Shown here in pieces: positions 1 to 13,505 of a stretch of 64,000 bases of DNA. Position numbers and translations under genes: made by a program. Positions within the stretch are counted from its first letter, which is position 1, and every line of letters begins with the position of its first letter. The stretch is from Homalodisca vitripennis (lineage: Eukaryota > Arthropoda > Insecta > Hemiptera > Cicadellidae), in the NCBI RefSeq assembly GCF_021130785.1, contig NC_060213.1, forward strand, positions 133,624,001 to 133,688,000, given 5' to 3'. A model generated the notes under the pieces. That model saw only the letters and a list, made by a program, of their open reading frames with translations, ran no database searches and was not told where the DNA came from.

Positions 1-1200
1 GAGAGAACACCGCGGGGATCCATCAGAGGGGTGTGGAAATGGAACTATAAAAACTGCCAGCTCATAATTTTCGGCCTTCTTTTGGTAATTATCGTGAATT
101 AAGTTGATGACAGTGCGCGCAGTGTTTCAAAATTTTTTTCGCGAGGGATTTTGAGGTAGGCACCAGATTTATTGTATATTATATTGAAATGGTCTTTTCT
201 AGATCTGATATTAAATTAATTTTTGTTGTCTTTTTTATAGGAAAATTAAATTTATAGAAACTCTATAGCAGTCTGCATAACTGTTTCTTGATGAACAATA
301 AAGCACAATAGAATCAAACAAGTTAGATTTGGTTCAAACTTGCAAGAAAAGTGAATTAAAATTGAACTTTGTTAATAACTTTGATTGAATTAAAGAAATT
401 TAGTAATTTATTAATATTTAATTTGATCTGTTTTATTGTGAATTATTAATTGGAAATTAATTGAACTTTAATATTGTTTGAGAGAGTTGTATCTGAATTG
501 CAAAGACTTGAATGTTAATGTAAAACTAGTGGAAAGAGTGAACATTTTTATATTAGTGATTTCCAAGTGGTATTTAAATCAAATATATTATTATACCATC
601 TTATTTCAAATATAAATATCTTATTTGAAAACTTTATTATTTTATTTCAGGAGAGAACTCTGATTTTTAGTTTGATATATTTGACTGATATTTTTATTTC
701 TTGACAAAGGACCTTTTAATATTACTAAACGGTTTGTCAATTCTTTGTGGAAAATAGAGTGATGAAAATTCTGAAACATTGAACCTTTTAATTTGCCAGT
801 TTAAAATAAAACCATTATTTTTATTTACAACTGAGATTTTTATTTAAGACAAACCAGATAATAATTTAATAGTTAAAAATTTAGTAATAAATTTTACTGA
901 ATATTCACTCGGAGCTTACTAATCAAAAAATATTTTATATCGTCTTGGATGTCTGAATATTAATATCTACAATCCAAGTCGTTATACATACCCATACTAA
1001 CAAATGTCTCGTGTGAAAGATCCTAACTCAAGTTACATGTGACGAGTGGGAACCCTCAAGATAACTCAGACGTAAACTTGGAGCCAGGTATCGACAGCAA
1101 TTTGTGTCAACTTCACATTTCAAGAATCTTCCTGAGCCAACAACGTTCAGATATTTTTATTCAGCATTTCATCATTGTTGTAGTGTTCGATTGCCCCACC
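1..1200. other. AT-rich non-coding DNA, possible retroelement leader
   Basis: No open frame worth calling. The first 60 bases are GC-richer and contain a TATA-like stretch (ACTATAAAAACTGCC at about 45-59). An AATAAA lies near 297. A long A/T-rich tract follows. About 1,010-1,110 is again more balanced in composition. The order of TATA box, polyadenylation signal and A/T-rich leader is reminiscent of an LTR or retroelement 5' region, but I see no defined ends, so this is only a suggestion. Confidence 0.25.
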
Positions 1201-4200
1201 CAATTTCTAAAATAGAATTTAAAGTTTTTGTAATAGGTAAAAATAGAATCAACCCATTTCTAAAATAGAATTTAAATTTTTGTAATAAATAAAATAGAAT
1301 ATAAGAGAAGTTATTGATAGTTTTAATTTAATTTGATATTTTTATATATTTTATTAATAAACCTCGTTTTAACACTCCAAAATTCTCATTCCACCGAAAA
1401 CACATAGAGAAAGAACTTAAATGAACCATCCATGACATTAATTTCAACACGAACAAGGGGCAAGTCTTTGAAATAAGCAACGATGGGTTAAGTTACTGTG
1501 ATATTATATTTTTATAGATTAAATATTATAATATAATATTGGCTTGCAAGCAAATAAGAATTTAAAATTGCAAGCAATAAATGTACAGACACTGCATTTT
1601 ACAACACTTTAAAATTTACGTTCACCATACTATATAAAAAGAAATAAAATGTAAATAAATAGGAATTTAACATTTACGATAATTTGTAAACTTTATCGAT
1701 AGTTTTATTTTAAAAATTTGAGAACAAATTAAATCAATTTCTGAATGAAATAACGCATCTTAAATGAGTAAATACCTCAAAACGGTTTTGTGGACGTACA
1801 TTTGCATTGGTAATAACCGAACGCTTTCCATAAGATAAAATAAAGTAAATAAAGGGTATGAATAAATGTATGAATCTTAGATTTCTGTAAAAGCTGACTT
1901 AAGAATTGAATAATTGAGTAAGTACTGCAAGACCAAAGTTGACTAAGTGGATACAGCTTTTAAGTGTGTTAAAGCACCGGTACCACAGCTGTATCCGCAA
2001 GACCTAAGTATTCTAAGTGGAAACTGCAATTAAACTACATTAGTGCATTAATTATTAAAATTTTGTCAGAGTACATCAATTTCTTAATTTTTGGGACAAA
2101 AATATTTTAAAATAAAACTGAAACTATTCTTACAGACCAAAGTAGTAGATACTTAACAGTTATGTATTCTTAATTACAAGGGCGTACACTATGGAACTAC
2201 TTGTTTTAAAGGTACATAGAATGTTTATCTAGATTTATAGCCTCAAACACAAGCTGTAAATAAATGTAAATAATCATTTTCAGTATTCACTTAGATAATA
2301 AATGCCACATGGGAAATAAGTCCTCCATTTATTACGGTTGTTGCAGCTGTTAAACTTCCCCCCAACTACTCCATCCGGAGAGAAGTAGATCATGAAGGAT
2401 TAAACAATGTTACCACTACATCCACACAACTGTTCGTCGAGAAATATATCGTAGTTATAAATTTAGATCTTATTCACATAACCTCATAGAAGCCTGTTAC
2501 GTAGCACTTGGTGTGGCATACCCCTACCTTGTGCTGATACATAATTGTATTCACAAAATATTTTAGGTACAGAAAATTTCTATCTATAAACAATTATATT
2601 TATATTTTTTCACGTACCGCAATGTTATAAAAATGGAAAAATTGAAATTATTTCAAATTTCATAAATACTTTATATTTTCAAAAGGGAATTTCACCTATC
2701 GAATAAAATAATTTAACAAATTGAAACATAAATAGGTAATTTCTGTATATTACTCCTTTATATCACTTGATATTAAATACTTGTAAAGACAACTATTTAA
2801 ATGTTAAACTTATGAGGTTGTTTTTAAATCTTTATCATTCTATTCCCATGGGAGACCGGATATGTGTTCCTCTCAGGACGTAACCCCAATTTTATAGTTT
2901 AAATATTTGTCTTTCATAATCAGCAATTATGGCATGATATTAAATTGTATTTATATAGCATTCTTAAGCTTAATTTGTTTCAGTGCTATTTGGTACAATT
3001 GTGGCTCATTACGATTGGAAGTCGATGAGTTCTTGTGCATGTATTCAGTTCACATCATATCCAACATTTCTTGCCTGGTACAGTGCTTTGTCGTAGGTAT
3101 ATTTTTTTGTAGTATTTTTCTGGTACCTACTTAAATTACAATAATATATAGGGATTTTAGTATTCAGAGCTACTGTAGATTTGTTTTAAACGAATAATAT
3201 GAAACGTTTAAGTAACGTTCGAGTGGTAAGTGAAATATATCTAAAGCCGTAAATAAATTCAGGTATATTTTTACTATAAGCAGTGCCTAAACATACAGAG
3301 CTGTAACATGCAGAATATAACGTTAAAACATTAAGAATGACAGTAGCACACACAAGCATAATAATTGTATAGATTTTTTTTTCACTGATACAACCATAGC
3401 GACCACCACGTACTAGGTTATATACATGCATTCTATTTAATAAGGTTTTTTCATATTTTATATGATTTGTAGATATATAAGATAACTTTAAAATTATTGA
3501 AAAAATGTGATAAAGAAGTGTAGTAACTAATTGCTCGTACCTTCTTCCACTTTTTGTTATAAAATTATAACCAATAACTTAATAATTTTATAAATTTACA
3601 CACCAGATTATTTGAAAATGGATAGTAAATCCTCATTATGAACAATTAAACTGTAATGCAACTAAAGGTGATATCATACCTTACCACTGTGATGCCAGGA
3701 TCTTATCCATTTTAAAATCTTACGTACGGAGAAAAGAATGTTTTCGATAAGGGATTATAACATTGCTAAATCAAATCTAAAGGAGTAATTTGAACTTGTA
3801 CCTCTATATTTGTTTTGTGAAAATTTTGTAAAGTAAACGATAGTGGTAGGAAATGTCAAATGAAGGTCTGGACGTTGCCGGAACACAATTTCCGATAGTA
3901 CAGTCCGGTGTACGGGCACATATTGAGTTAGTTGTCACACATTGACAGACAAACAGAACAATATCAAACGTCACTAGAAATTGGACTGCAATAGTTAATA
4001 TGTCACATTTTAAACGTGTATTATACTAATTGCGTAGAAATTCATGTTTTGTAATGACTTATTGCATCATTAAAGTTTAAAGTATTTTTAAACAAATGCT
4101 CTATGCACTAATTTAAATACATACTGTACGATTTAGTAACTGTTTTATTCATACGCACATATAAGTATGCATGTAGTGTTTTACGAATACATTCATATAT

Positions 4201-4385
4201 TTTGTATTACTTATTTTTATTTTTTACTATAACATTATAAAGTTCTGGACAAGAGATCTGTAACTAACTTTTATAAGTTTTAGTTCAATAAGAGCAAATA
4301 ATTTATCATACTTGTATAACATGCTTCCAAAATATGTACATCATAATTATTGAAAGTGATACGATAATGTACCTGTAATCTGCTG
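1201..4385. other. AT-rich intergenic DNA, no gene seen
   Basis: About 3.2 kb with only short chance frames (the longest about 80 codons, hydrophobic and low-complexity). Small local repeats are present, for example two 'GCAAGACC...AAGT' segments near 1,928 and 1,998. One dispersed-repeat fragment is listed separately at 2,484-2,530. No promoter, splice pattern or RNA gene could be recognised. Confidence 0.5.
2484..2530 (+). repeat. Dispersed repeat fragment (GTTACG...GGTGTGGCATAC family)
   Basis: A motif of the form GTTACG-N-GCAC-N-TGGTGTGGCATAC recurs in the window: here, at 5,366-5,415, at 26,826-26,860, and reversed at about 15,789-15,830 with its counterparts in the B and C units. A CGAGAAATAT-type string lies 30-60 bases away in several copies, so they are probably degenerate copies of one element family. 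The class of element is not recognised. Confidence 0.4.
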
Positions 4386-4565
4386 AGATACTGATTGGCT
4401 GAGCTCAGTAATGACCAACGTCACGGTTATGTATCATTAGTAGAGTGACGTAACATAGGACGGCTTACAGAGTGATGACGTCATGTAGTGGCGTATAATG
4501 ACGATACACATCACTGGCCCGGCCCGACCTTTGTGATTGGTCCCTCAGGCGAGGCTCATTTATAC
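4386..4565. promoter_or_regulatory. Cluster of CCAAT and CRE-like motifs, candidate promoter or enhancer
   Basis: Seen directly: ATTGG (inverted CCAAT) at 4,394 and 4,536; AACGTCAC at 4,417; TGACGTAA at 4,446; a full palindromic CRE TGACGTCA at 4,476; TGACGATA at 4,499; a GC-rich GGCCCGGCCCGACC block at about 4,516; and TTTATA at 4,559. The stretch is much richer in GC than its surroundings. TGACGTCA is the known site of CREB/ATF-type bZIP factors and CCAAT boxes bind NF-Y. No convincing coding sequence begins on either side, so a role as promoter, enhancer or relic of a transposon promoter is inference. Confidence 0.3.
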
Positions 4566-6199
4566 TTCTGCAGTTTCAATTCCATTGTTCTATAAGGTAA
4601 ATTGGGCTTCCGTTGTTTAATTTTATTATATCTAGTACCCTACAAATTGTAAAGAAGTTTGTCAAAAATATGTTAGAAAAATAACCATTTTTTAAATGTG
4701 TAATTAAACACACCGGTTCAGTTATTACGAGACAATGTTTATAAATATGTTTTGGATAGTGGTATAAAACTATATTTAATACTAACATATAATTTTCTTA
4801 AAAATTTCTTAAAACATTGATGGAAAATAACATATAGCATGAGTTATTAAAGTTACCTTGAGTTTATAAATTGAGATATAAAAAGAATTTACTAGTAATG
4901 GTACTATTTATTACAGGAAATGTCTTATAATTGTTAATTGTATTGCAGGCGTCATACAAGGACAAAAACCTATTAAATACAGTTTAGGTATATAAAAAAT
5001 CTAAATTAAGATTAGAATTTTAAACGTGCACTTCGGTACTTCGACTGTGACAGATTTTCCTTCGATGTCAGACAAGAAGTGAGGTGAAATTATATTTACA
5101 TTGTTACTAATGGCGTTGCATAGTGAAACTATTTGATAGAAATGTCATGGAGGCTTGAAAATGGGGCGGCCCCCATTCCAAAACTTACCCATTAATAATA
5201 TTATGTCACTCCGAAAGCAGCGCAAAGGTCCCTATTGGACTAGGAGGAACTTTCTAAACTTCCTGATCCTAAGAGAGCATTTTTACCAAAAAACATGAGA
5301 AATAACAACAAAATAACTAATGAAACTACGTACATTTAAACTTTGCTTGCAACCTTAGCAAAGTTTGTTACGCAACACGTGGTGTAGCATACTCCTAACT
5401 TGTACTCTATACACTGTTACATTATTGTTACAATGTTGTTTTGTTAAATATATATATAAATGTTTTCTTGAAAAATGGTTACTTTTGTCCTCGAGTTACC
5501 TGATTTTGGCGACTAAGGCCAGGTCCCTACAGGCTGAGATATGAGGGGTTTACTGCACGTTCGTTAGTTCTATATAAAAACCATAAGTATAAATCTAATA
5601 TAAACGTGTTCTACTTCACATGCAGTCAAAATATACACAGCGGAAAGTTAAAAAGAGATTATTCATGATTTGAATCTAATTATGAACGAAACTATATTTA
5701 CTTCCTTGATTTAAGATATTTTGTGGTAATGTGTTTCTGTTATCACAACAGATAGTGGTAAACCTTCATCCAGTAATAACAATCTTGTCAGAACATTTCG
5801 TTTACGATCTAAGACGTAAAGAGACTTGCATAAACAAATGCTCGTGTAATTACCTTCAGTAAAACATGTCTAACAAAGTATCTCGTTGCAATGCATTTCT
5901 AGATATAATATCTTGGTAGTATAAAATTCCAGGAATTTAGTTTTTATCATCATCGTTCTTATCAATGTTTTCAAATAATATTCGGCTATGATTTAATTAA
6001 TTGAAGTTTTTCTTTGTAATTTTGTCCAATACTCGAGATATTTAAACAAGTTGCACGTTAAGAGTGAAGTTTGAAACGCAGTATTACTTTACATACTTTA
6101 CTGTTTTACTTGAAAACTCGAATTTTAAATATTTTAAGTTTTATTTGTGACAGAGTAAATTTGTTTCATTTCTGGTACCTCTCTTTTAGGAATTTGGTT

Positions 6200-6202
<3 letters not shown>
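4566..6202. other. AT-rich intergenic DNA, no gene seen
   Basis: No supported gene. The region contains one fragment of the dispersed GTTACG...GGTGTAGCATAC family and otherwise AT-rich sequence with short chance frames. Confidence 0.5.
5366..5415 (+). repeat. Dispersed repeat fragment (GTTACG...GGTGTAGCATAC family)
   Basis: Second forward copy of the family described at 2,484. It is preceded here by GCAAAG-like bases, which also precede the reversed copies in the large repeat units. Confidence 0.4.

Positions 6203-6236
<34 letters not shown>
6203..6236. repeat. (TA)17 microsatellite
   Basis: An uninterrupted run of TA dinucleotides, 34 bp. It creates a spurious Tyr-Ile reading frame. Confidence 0.9.
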
Positions 6237-6237
<1 letters not shown>

Positions 6238-9200
6238 CTCTAGGCTTGTTCACATGACATCAGTTCTAGATTTCCACTGAGTTTGGATCCAGTTCACGCT
6301 GTCACAGATTCCCTCCTGGAATCTGGAGTCATGTTCTTCTGAAGAGATAAAAACAGCGACGAAGGAGATCAAAATTAACTCTCTACATTAAGACATCAGC
6401 TGTCTGATATTGGATCTACACATCGAAGCCGAAATATTTCAAGAATTCTATTTTAGCAATATAGCATTATTTCGGTGTGAAACGGAAAACTACGTCATTA
6501 GTAACTATTTAAGGAGGATTGCTTCAATTAAAAACTCTTGTGCAGTTATTTTTTAGTACATAAAATGATTATGAAATTGTTAAAACACAGAAAAAAGTGA
6601 GTAGAACTAAATGTTTTGTACAAAGCGGCCAAAAAAAGTTAATTTAATATTTACGTTTTTATTTAAATATTCCACTTTTCTAAGATCATTGTTGGTATTC
6701 TATTCAAAACTCTCTTAAATTATCCAGTAGTAATTGCACCTAAAACGTTAATAAGTACAATATAATAAGACAATCAATACAATATTATACATAGACTAAT
6801 ATGTTTAAATTAATCATCTTAAATATTATCGTTCCTATATTTATCAAGAAACCATAGAATTACAGTTATTTCTGAAGACATTTAATGAGTGATATTTTAT
6901 GTTTTCTGTTGGAAATATAGGTGAATTGTTATTTAATCTACATTCTCTTAAGACCCACTACAATCATATCATACACGCTTTCTGTAATTTAAAAATTTTG
7001 AAAATCATGACCATGGGTTTAGTTTTGTACCTACCATTGTGAGTTTTTATTTATTCATTTATATCTACATTTTCTTTGTGTTCTGTAGGCTGTTTTGATA
7101 GGTTTTTATATATGTGAAAAATTTTTCATTAATTTTTTAAACAGGAGTTTAGTAAAACATTTTAATTTTATTATATGTAATTAATTTATGTAACACTGCT
7201 ATGCCATAAAAAAGGTTTTTTTGTTTAAATATCCTCCAAACAGGCAGAGCCTGGGACAATATTATTTTTCCAAAAATATTAAGTAATGTAATGGTCAGCC
7301 CTGGCACTTTGATTAGAAAATCTCATTTTAAATGTTATTTATAGTTTCGATGGGTTGTATAAACAATATGTTGTGTATTTCATATTTTTCCATAGTTATT
7401 TAATTCTGTAATGTGTATGTATCTTAAAAAAATAAAAAATAATTACATTATTATTAAATAAAAAAGTAGTTAAATAATAAAAAATTAATTAAAGATAGGT
7501 ATGAATTAATGATTTAATCTTTTGTAATTCAAATAATTCAACTGTTTAAGATATTCATAATTTGATTTAAAAATTTAGTTCATAATGGTATTATTTGTAT
7601 AAGAAATCTAAGAAAGTATTACTAGGAAGAGATTAAAGGAAAACATTGTTTATGATTTGTGGATTCTTATTGAAAATTTATTCAAAACAGTATTAATGTT
7701 GTTAATTGCCATTCCGATTATACTTGAAACAACGTTCAATGTTATTTCCATTCTAATAGAAGTTTGGGAGTTGGAAATCGTATTGTCCCCACAAATGTAG
7801 ATTGTAGAACAAGTTAAGTTGCAGTCAAAGCTTATCTGAGACACGTGTTTGGTGCATTACGGGGTTGTGAGTGTGACTAGAAACTTGGACTATTGCTCCC
7901 AGACCAGTCGTACATGGCGAGTCACAGCTAAACTTGGATGTGCACTTAAGATGCTGGTGGAGATAGGACAGACATTTATAAATGGATAGATAAACTGTGC
8001 AGACGTAAAGAACATTGACTAGTCACTTTAACATTAACAACAAACTGGTTGGAATAATTTAAAAAACTAAATTTTTAATTAAAATATTATTTTTATTTTA
8101 TTAATTTTATTAAATTTTAAGTAAACAAATTCTTTCTAAAAGTTACAATTTCCTTAAAAATTTATCTTTTGAGCCTAGCATTTTATTTGAAGGATGAATT
8201 CTGTAATACGTAGCAATAACTTAAACGTTACTTTTATTGAGTTTTTAACATAATATATGTTTTAGTTAAATTTAATGTAGCATTTGATACTTAGCACTTT
8301 TATATGTGTATAATGAACAAATTGAATGTTGACTTAGTTAAGCTCAGCATTGTAAACCAACATGATGAAATAAATTAAATAAAGCTGTTTAAAACTTTAT
8401 TGAGTCTTACTGGAAATATATATTTACAAACAACTCAAAATGTAGACCGCCTTTACAACATCTCTTACGTTGGCTGCGGCAGACGTTTTACATCTTGACA
8501 GCCCTTACGATACCTAACAATATACCAACAGTGAAGGTTTTTAACAACGTGTATTATAAACTAAACATTGACTCTGCTACAGTAGTTTAAGAAAAAATGA
8601 GGATTCTTAGAACAAAAAACACAATCTAATGTAATGCAAATATGCCATGTTAATTTACGCACCATGTAGCTGGTACATATATAGTGTGGTTCTTTTACAT
8701 TTTACTAGGCAAAAGTATTATCATTTGTAATTTGATAAATTAAAATAAAACGTGTTTTCAAGTGCTACATCTCACTATGGCGTTAAATAGGAACTTAAAG
8801 AATATACTAGCTTTTCTTGGAAGTTCTTTCAGTATTTTTCCGTTAATTGAGTCATTGCCAAGTGGGGAGTAAATGGCTTTATTGCCATGATTAGAGAAAT
8901 AAAGGCAATTAAAGAAAAATTAAAGTAATAAATAAATTGGTAGTCATGATAGTTACTTCGAAAAGTAGACAAGTCAGAGAACAATTTCAAATAGAAACAA
9001 AAATTCTAAAAATGGCAGCTTTATTGCTTATTACTGAATTCCGCTTAATGGAGATGTGCTTTTTCGTACCTTTTTTAATCATGTAATCTTTTTTTTAATT
9101 TAGGCCTTATTTTTACCTACCGTTATAGTTATTTGTATTTTGAGTTTGAATAAAATCAAAATATCTTTAGATATATATAAAAAAATTTTTAAAAAGATGA

Positions 9201-10395
9201 TATTTCTAAGATAGGCTACATTTGTTTGTAGAGCAAATAAACATTTCGATTATTTAATCAAGAAAAATAATATAAACATTTAGACTTAACAGTAGACAAA
9301 AATGCTTAAAACACGAAAATCACATAAACGCGTTCTGTTGATAGCAAATAACACACGTTTGTCAAGAAAGCTTTATCGTGTAACTTTTAAAATATTGAAT
9401 ATTTATGGGCAGTGTGTCATGGAGGCAGGTAAAACTTTACTTGTGTAACTTTAGTATAAGTAGATAATTCTCAAGGTAAAAATCGTTTAAAGGGTTTATT
9501 TATCCAGCGATTAGAGTTTTATTAGAAGTAGAAATAGATATTTATTTCAAAAAATATTTGAACATATCGTGTAATATTCATATCATAACACATTTAAAAA
9601 GTTTTTATAACTACATGATAAGACTTTTTACAAATGAAACATAATGGTACAACACCAATCAATTAAGAAAGCAAATACAATTTGATGTACTTCCATAAAC
9701 ATTAAAAACATTATAGTGATATAGAGATAATTAATACTTTATTTTTAGGAAGAAACAATGAAGTACGACAGTAAAGAACATATAATTTAAGCTATAGCTT
9801 CCAGTAGATTTGAATAACTAAATTTTGATTAATAGTTGTGTCTATCTGTACAAATATATCTGTTACTCTTCATCACTAATTATAAACAGCTGATCCAAAT
9901 AATAAATAACAAAAAATAAATGTAGTTGTGCCTTTCATTAATTATAGTACATACAACAACCCTCAATAAAAACTAAACAAAAATGCTGAGGAGGTAAATT
10001 GTCACTCAATTACGACAAAGCCAGATGAAATTGAGGTTTGTGTGGTAAGTCACTGACTAACATGATTGTTCATGAATTTTACAGAGATATATCCGAACTT
10101 AGCCTACAAACAGACATAGGAATATTGCTAATATTTTATCTCGCATTACATTTGATATAATTTAGCTTTGAGTCATTTAAATATTAAAACGTTAATATCA
10201 AATGGTAAATACCGATATCTACCATCATTTTCGTGTGTTGTATAATACATTCAATGTTCGTAAATTATATATTTTGCTAGGATCTTTTATATCAAAACCA
10301 GTTTCATTATAGCTACTTTCACCGCACTTCACAATGTATAATTTATTTTTTAGTTTTAATAAAATTGACAATTAACAAATGAGTGTTAACGTATA
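6237..10395. other. AT-rich intergenic DNA, no gene seen
   Basis: About 4.2 kb. Only short, low-complexity frames occur. I see no transposon domain, RNA gene or tandem repeat in it. It ends at the left edge of the 180-bp satellite. Confidence 0.5.
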
Positions 10396-12998
10396 AATGA
10401 AGATAACTCAATTCCACATCTGGTTATTTAATGAATCATCCTTAATGTCGTGCTGAGTGAGGAATAGGTCTCCAAATAAGTACAAGAGTATGTAAATGTA
10501 AGTGGGAGGAGAATTTATGACGGGTGCGTGAGTTAATCTCTGGGGATATTAAACTGCAGAACACGTGTTTCAGGACTAAAGAACAACTCTATTCCATCTC
10601 TGCTTATTTAATTAAATAGTCCCTAATGTCGTGCTGAGTGAGGAATAGGTCTCCAAATAAGTACAAGAGTATGTAAATGTTAGTGGGAGGAGAATTTATG
10701 ACGGGTGCGTGAGTTTATCTCTGGGGATATTAAACTGCAGAACACGTTTTCAGGACTAAAGAACAACTCTATTCCATCTCTGCTTATTTAATTAAATAGT
10801 CCTAATGTCGTGCTGAGTGAGGAATAGGTCTCCAAATAAGTACAAGAGTATGTAAATGTAAGTGGGAGGAGAATTTATGACGGGTGCGTGAGTTATCTCT
10901 GGGGATATTAAACTGCACAACACGTTTTCAGGACTAAAGAACAACTCTATTTCCATCTCTGCTTATTTAATTAATAAATAGTCCTAATGTCGTGCTGAGT
11001 GAGGAATAGGTTCTCCAAATAAGTACAATAGTATGTAAATGTAAGTGGGAGGAGAATTTATGACGGGTGCGTGAGTTATCTCTGGGGATATTAAACTGCA
11101 CAACACGTTTTCAGGACTAAAGAACAACTCTATTCCATCTCTGCTTATTTAATTAAATAGTCCTAATGTCGTGCTGAGTGAGGAATAGGTCTCCAAAATA
11201 AGTACAAGAGTATGTAAATGTAAGTGGGAGGAGAATTTATTGACGGGTGCATGAGTTATCTCTGGGGATGATATTAAACTGCAGAACACGTTTTCAGGAC
11301 TAAAGAACAACTCTATTTCCATCTCTGCTTATTTAATTAAATAGTCCTAATGTCGTGCTGAGTGAGGAATAGGTCTCCAAATAAGTACAAGAGTATGTAA
11401 ATGTTAGTGGGAGGAGAATTTATGACGGGTGCGTGAGTTAATCTCTGGGGATATTAAACTGCACAACACGTTTTCAGGACTAAAGAACAACTCTATTCCA
11501 TCTCTTGCTTATTTAATTAAATAGTCCTAATGTCGTTGCTGAGTGAGGAATAGGTGTCCGAATCAGTACAGGAGTATGTAAATGTAAGTGGGAGGAGAAT
11601 TTATGACTGGTGCGTGAGTTATCTCTGGGGATATTAAACTGCAGAAACACGTTTTCAGGACTAAAGAACAACTCTATTCCATCTCTGCTTATTTAATTAA
11701 ATAGTCCTAATGTCGTGCTGAGTGACGAATAGGTCTCCAAATAAGTACAAGAGTATGTAAATGTAAGTGGGAGGAGAATTTATGACGGGTGCGTGAGTTA
11801 TCTCTGGGGATATTAAACTGCAGAACAAACGTTTTCCAGGACTAAAGAACAACTCTATTCCATCTCTGCTTATTTAATTAAATAGTCCTAATGTCGTGCT
11901 GAGTGAGGAATAGGTCTCCAAATAAGTACAAGAGTATGTAAAATGTAAGTGGAGGAGAATTTATGACGGTGCGTGAGTTTATCTCTGGGGATAATTAAAC
12001 TGCACAACACGTTTTCAGGACTAAAGAACAACTCTATTCCATCTCTGCTTATTTAATTAAATAGTCCTAATGTCGTGCTGAGTGAGGAATAGTCTCCAAA
12101 TAAGTACAAGAGTATGGTAAATGTAAGTGGGAGGAGGAGAATTTTTGACGGGTGCGTGAGTTATCTCTGGGGATAATTAAACTGCACAACACGTTTTCCA
12201 GGACTAAAGAACAACTCTATTCCATCTCTGCTTATTTAATTAAATAGTCCTAATGTCGTGCTGAGTGAGGAATAGGTCTCCAAATAAGTACAAGAGTATG
12301 TAAATGTAAGTGGGAGGAGAATTTATGACGGGTGCGTGAGTTATCTCTGGGGTTATTAAAACTGCAGAACACGTTTTCAGGACTAAAGAAACAACTCTAT
12401 TCCATCTCTGCTTATTTAATTAAATAGTCCTAATGTCGTGCTGAGTGAGGAAATAGGTCTCCAAATAAGTACAAGAGTATGTAAATGTAAGTGGGAGGAG
12501 AATTTATGACGGGTGCGTGAGTTATCTCTGGGGATATTAAACTGCACACACACGTTTTCAGGAACTAAAGAACAACTCTATTCCATCTCTGCTTATTTAA
12601 TTAAATAGTCCTAATGTCGTGCTGAGTGAGGAATAGGTCTCCAAATAAGTACAAGAGTATGTAAATGTAAGTGGGGAGGAGAATTTTTGACGGTGCGTGA
12701 GTTATCTCTGGGATATTAAACTGCACAACACGTTTTCAGGACTAAAGAACAACTCTATTCCATCTCTCCTTATTTAATTAAATAGTCCTAATGTCGTGCT
12801 GAGTGAGGAATAAGTCTTCAAATAAGTACAAGAGTATGTAAATTTAAGTGGGAGGAGAATTTATGACGGGTGCGTGAGTTATCTCTGGGGATATTAAACT
12901 GCAGAACACGTTTTCCAGGACTAAAGAACAACTCTATTCCATCTCTGCTTATTTAATTAAATAGTCCTAATGTCGTGCTGAGTGAGGAATACCGTGTC
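10396..12998. repeat. 180-bp satellite, about 15 tandem units
   Basis: The marker string AATGTCGTGCTGAGTG recurs at about 10,443, 10,625, 10,803, 10,985, 11,163, 11,348, 11,528, 11,708, 11,888, 12,068, 12,249, 12,429, 12,611, 12,788 and 12,968, an average period of 180 bp. Units are nearly identical. Most differences are one-base gains or losses in short homopolymers. Two sites carry a variant GTGTCCGAATCAGTA block: the copy near 11,553 and the terminal partial copy near 12,991. No unit has a conserved open frame. The period is close to a nucleosome plus linker, as in many centromeric or heterochromatic satellites; any such role is inference. Confidence 0.95.
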
Positions 12999-13505
12999 CG
13001 AATCAGTAAAAAGAAGTGGGAGTAGAACTGCCAACAGGAACGTGACTTATGCCTAAGTACAATCAACTGAATACGAAATAGCACCTTAGCATCGTCGAGC
13101 TCTCTATTCACCAGCCGTGAGAGATACATGACTAGTGTTAACATACTACTTGTGTTCAACTGATCAATTTCATATACTAGTGAAGGCTAAAGTAAAGTGA
13201 TGGATTTATATATTGGTCATATTTCGTATAAGACCTCAAGACTGTCTTCTGACAGTGCGTCCAGACCACAATCATGCAGTGATTTTGAGCCATACTTCAT
13301 ATTGAAATGAGAAATCCAAATATAAAACTAAAATTAGATTAATTTAAGCTAAATATTTTAGATAAGGGCATTACCACTTATATTCTTATGACACATAGCT
13401 TGTATTGCATATAATTCTGTCTGAATCCTGTTATTTTACGGTTTATTATTTTAAATGACAACTGAATTTCGAACATTTGCCATCGGGTGTAAGAAACCGT
13501 TCTGT
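12999..13505. other. Spacer between satellite and large tandem array
   Basis: Single-copy DNA of about 0.5 kb. The two short minus-strand frames here (61-68 codons) show no family features. Homology to the large repeat units begins abruptly at AACAAACC (13,506). Confidence 0.5.

Noticed and set aside
2907..3134. 75-codon hydrophobic frame
   Set aside because: The composition is what AT-rich random DNA gives. There is no conserved context or start signal.
10396..12998. CRISPR array
   Set aside because: The units are contiguous tandem repeats without unique spacers, in a eukaryotic context.
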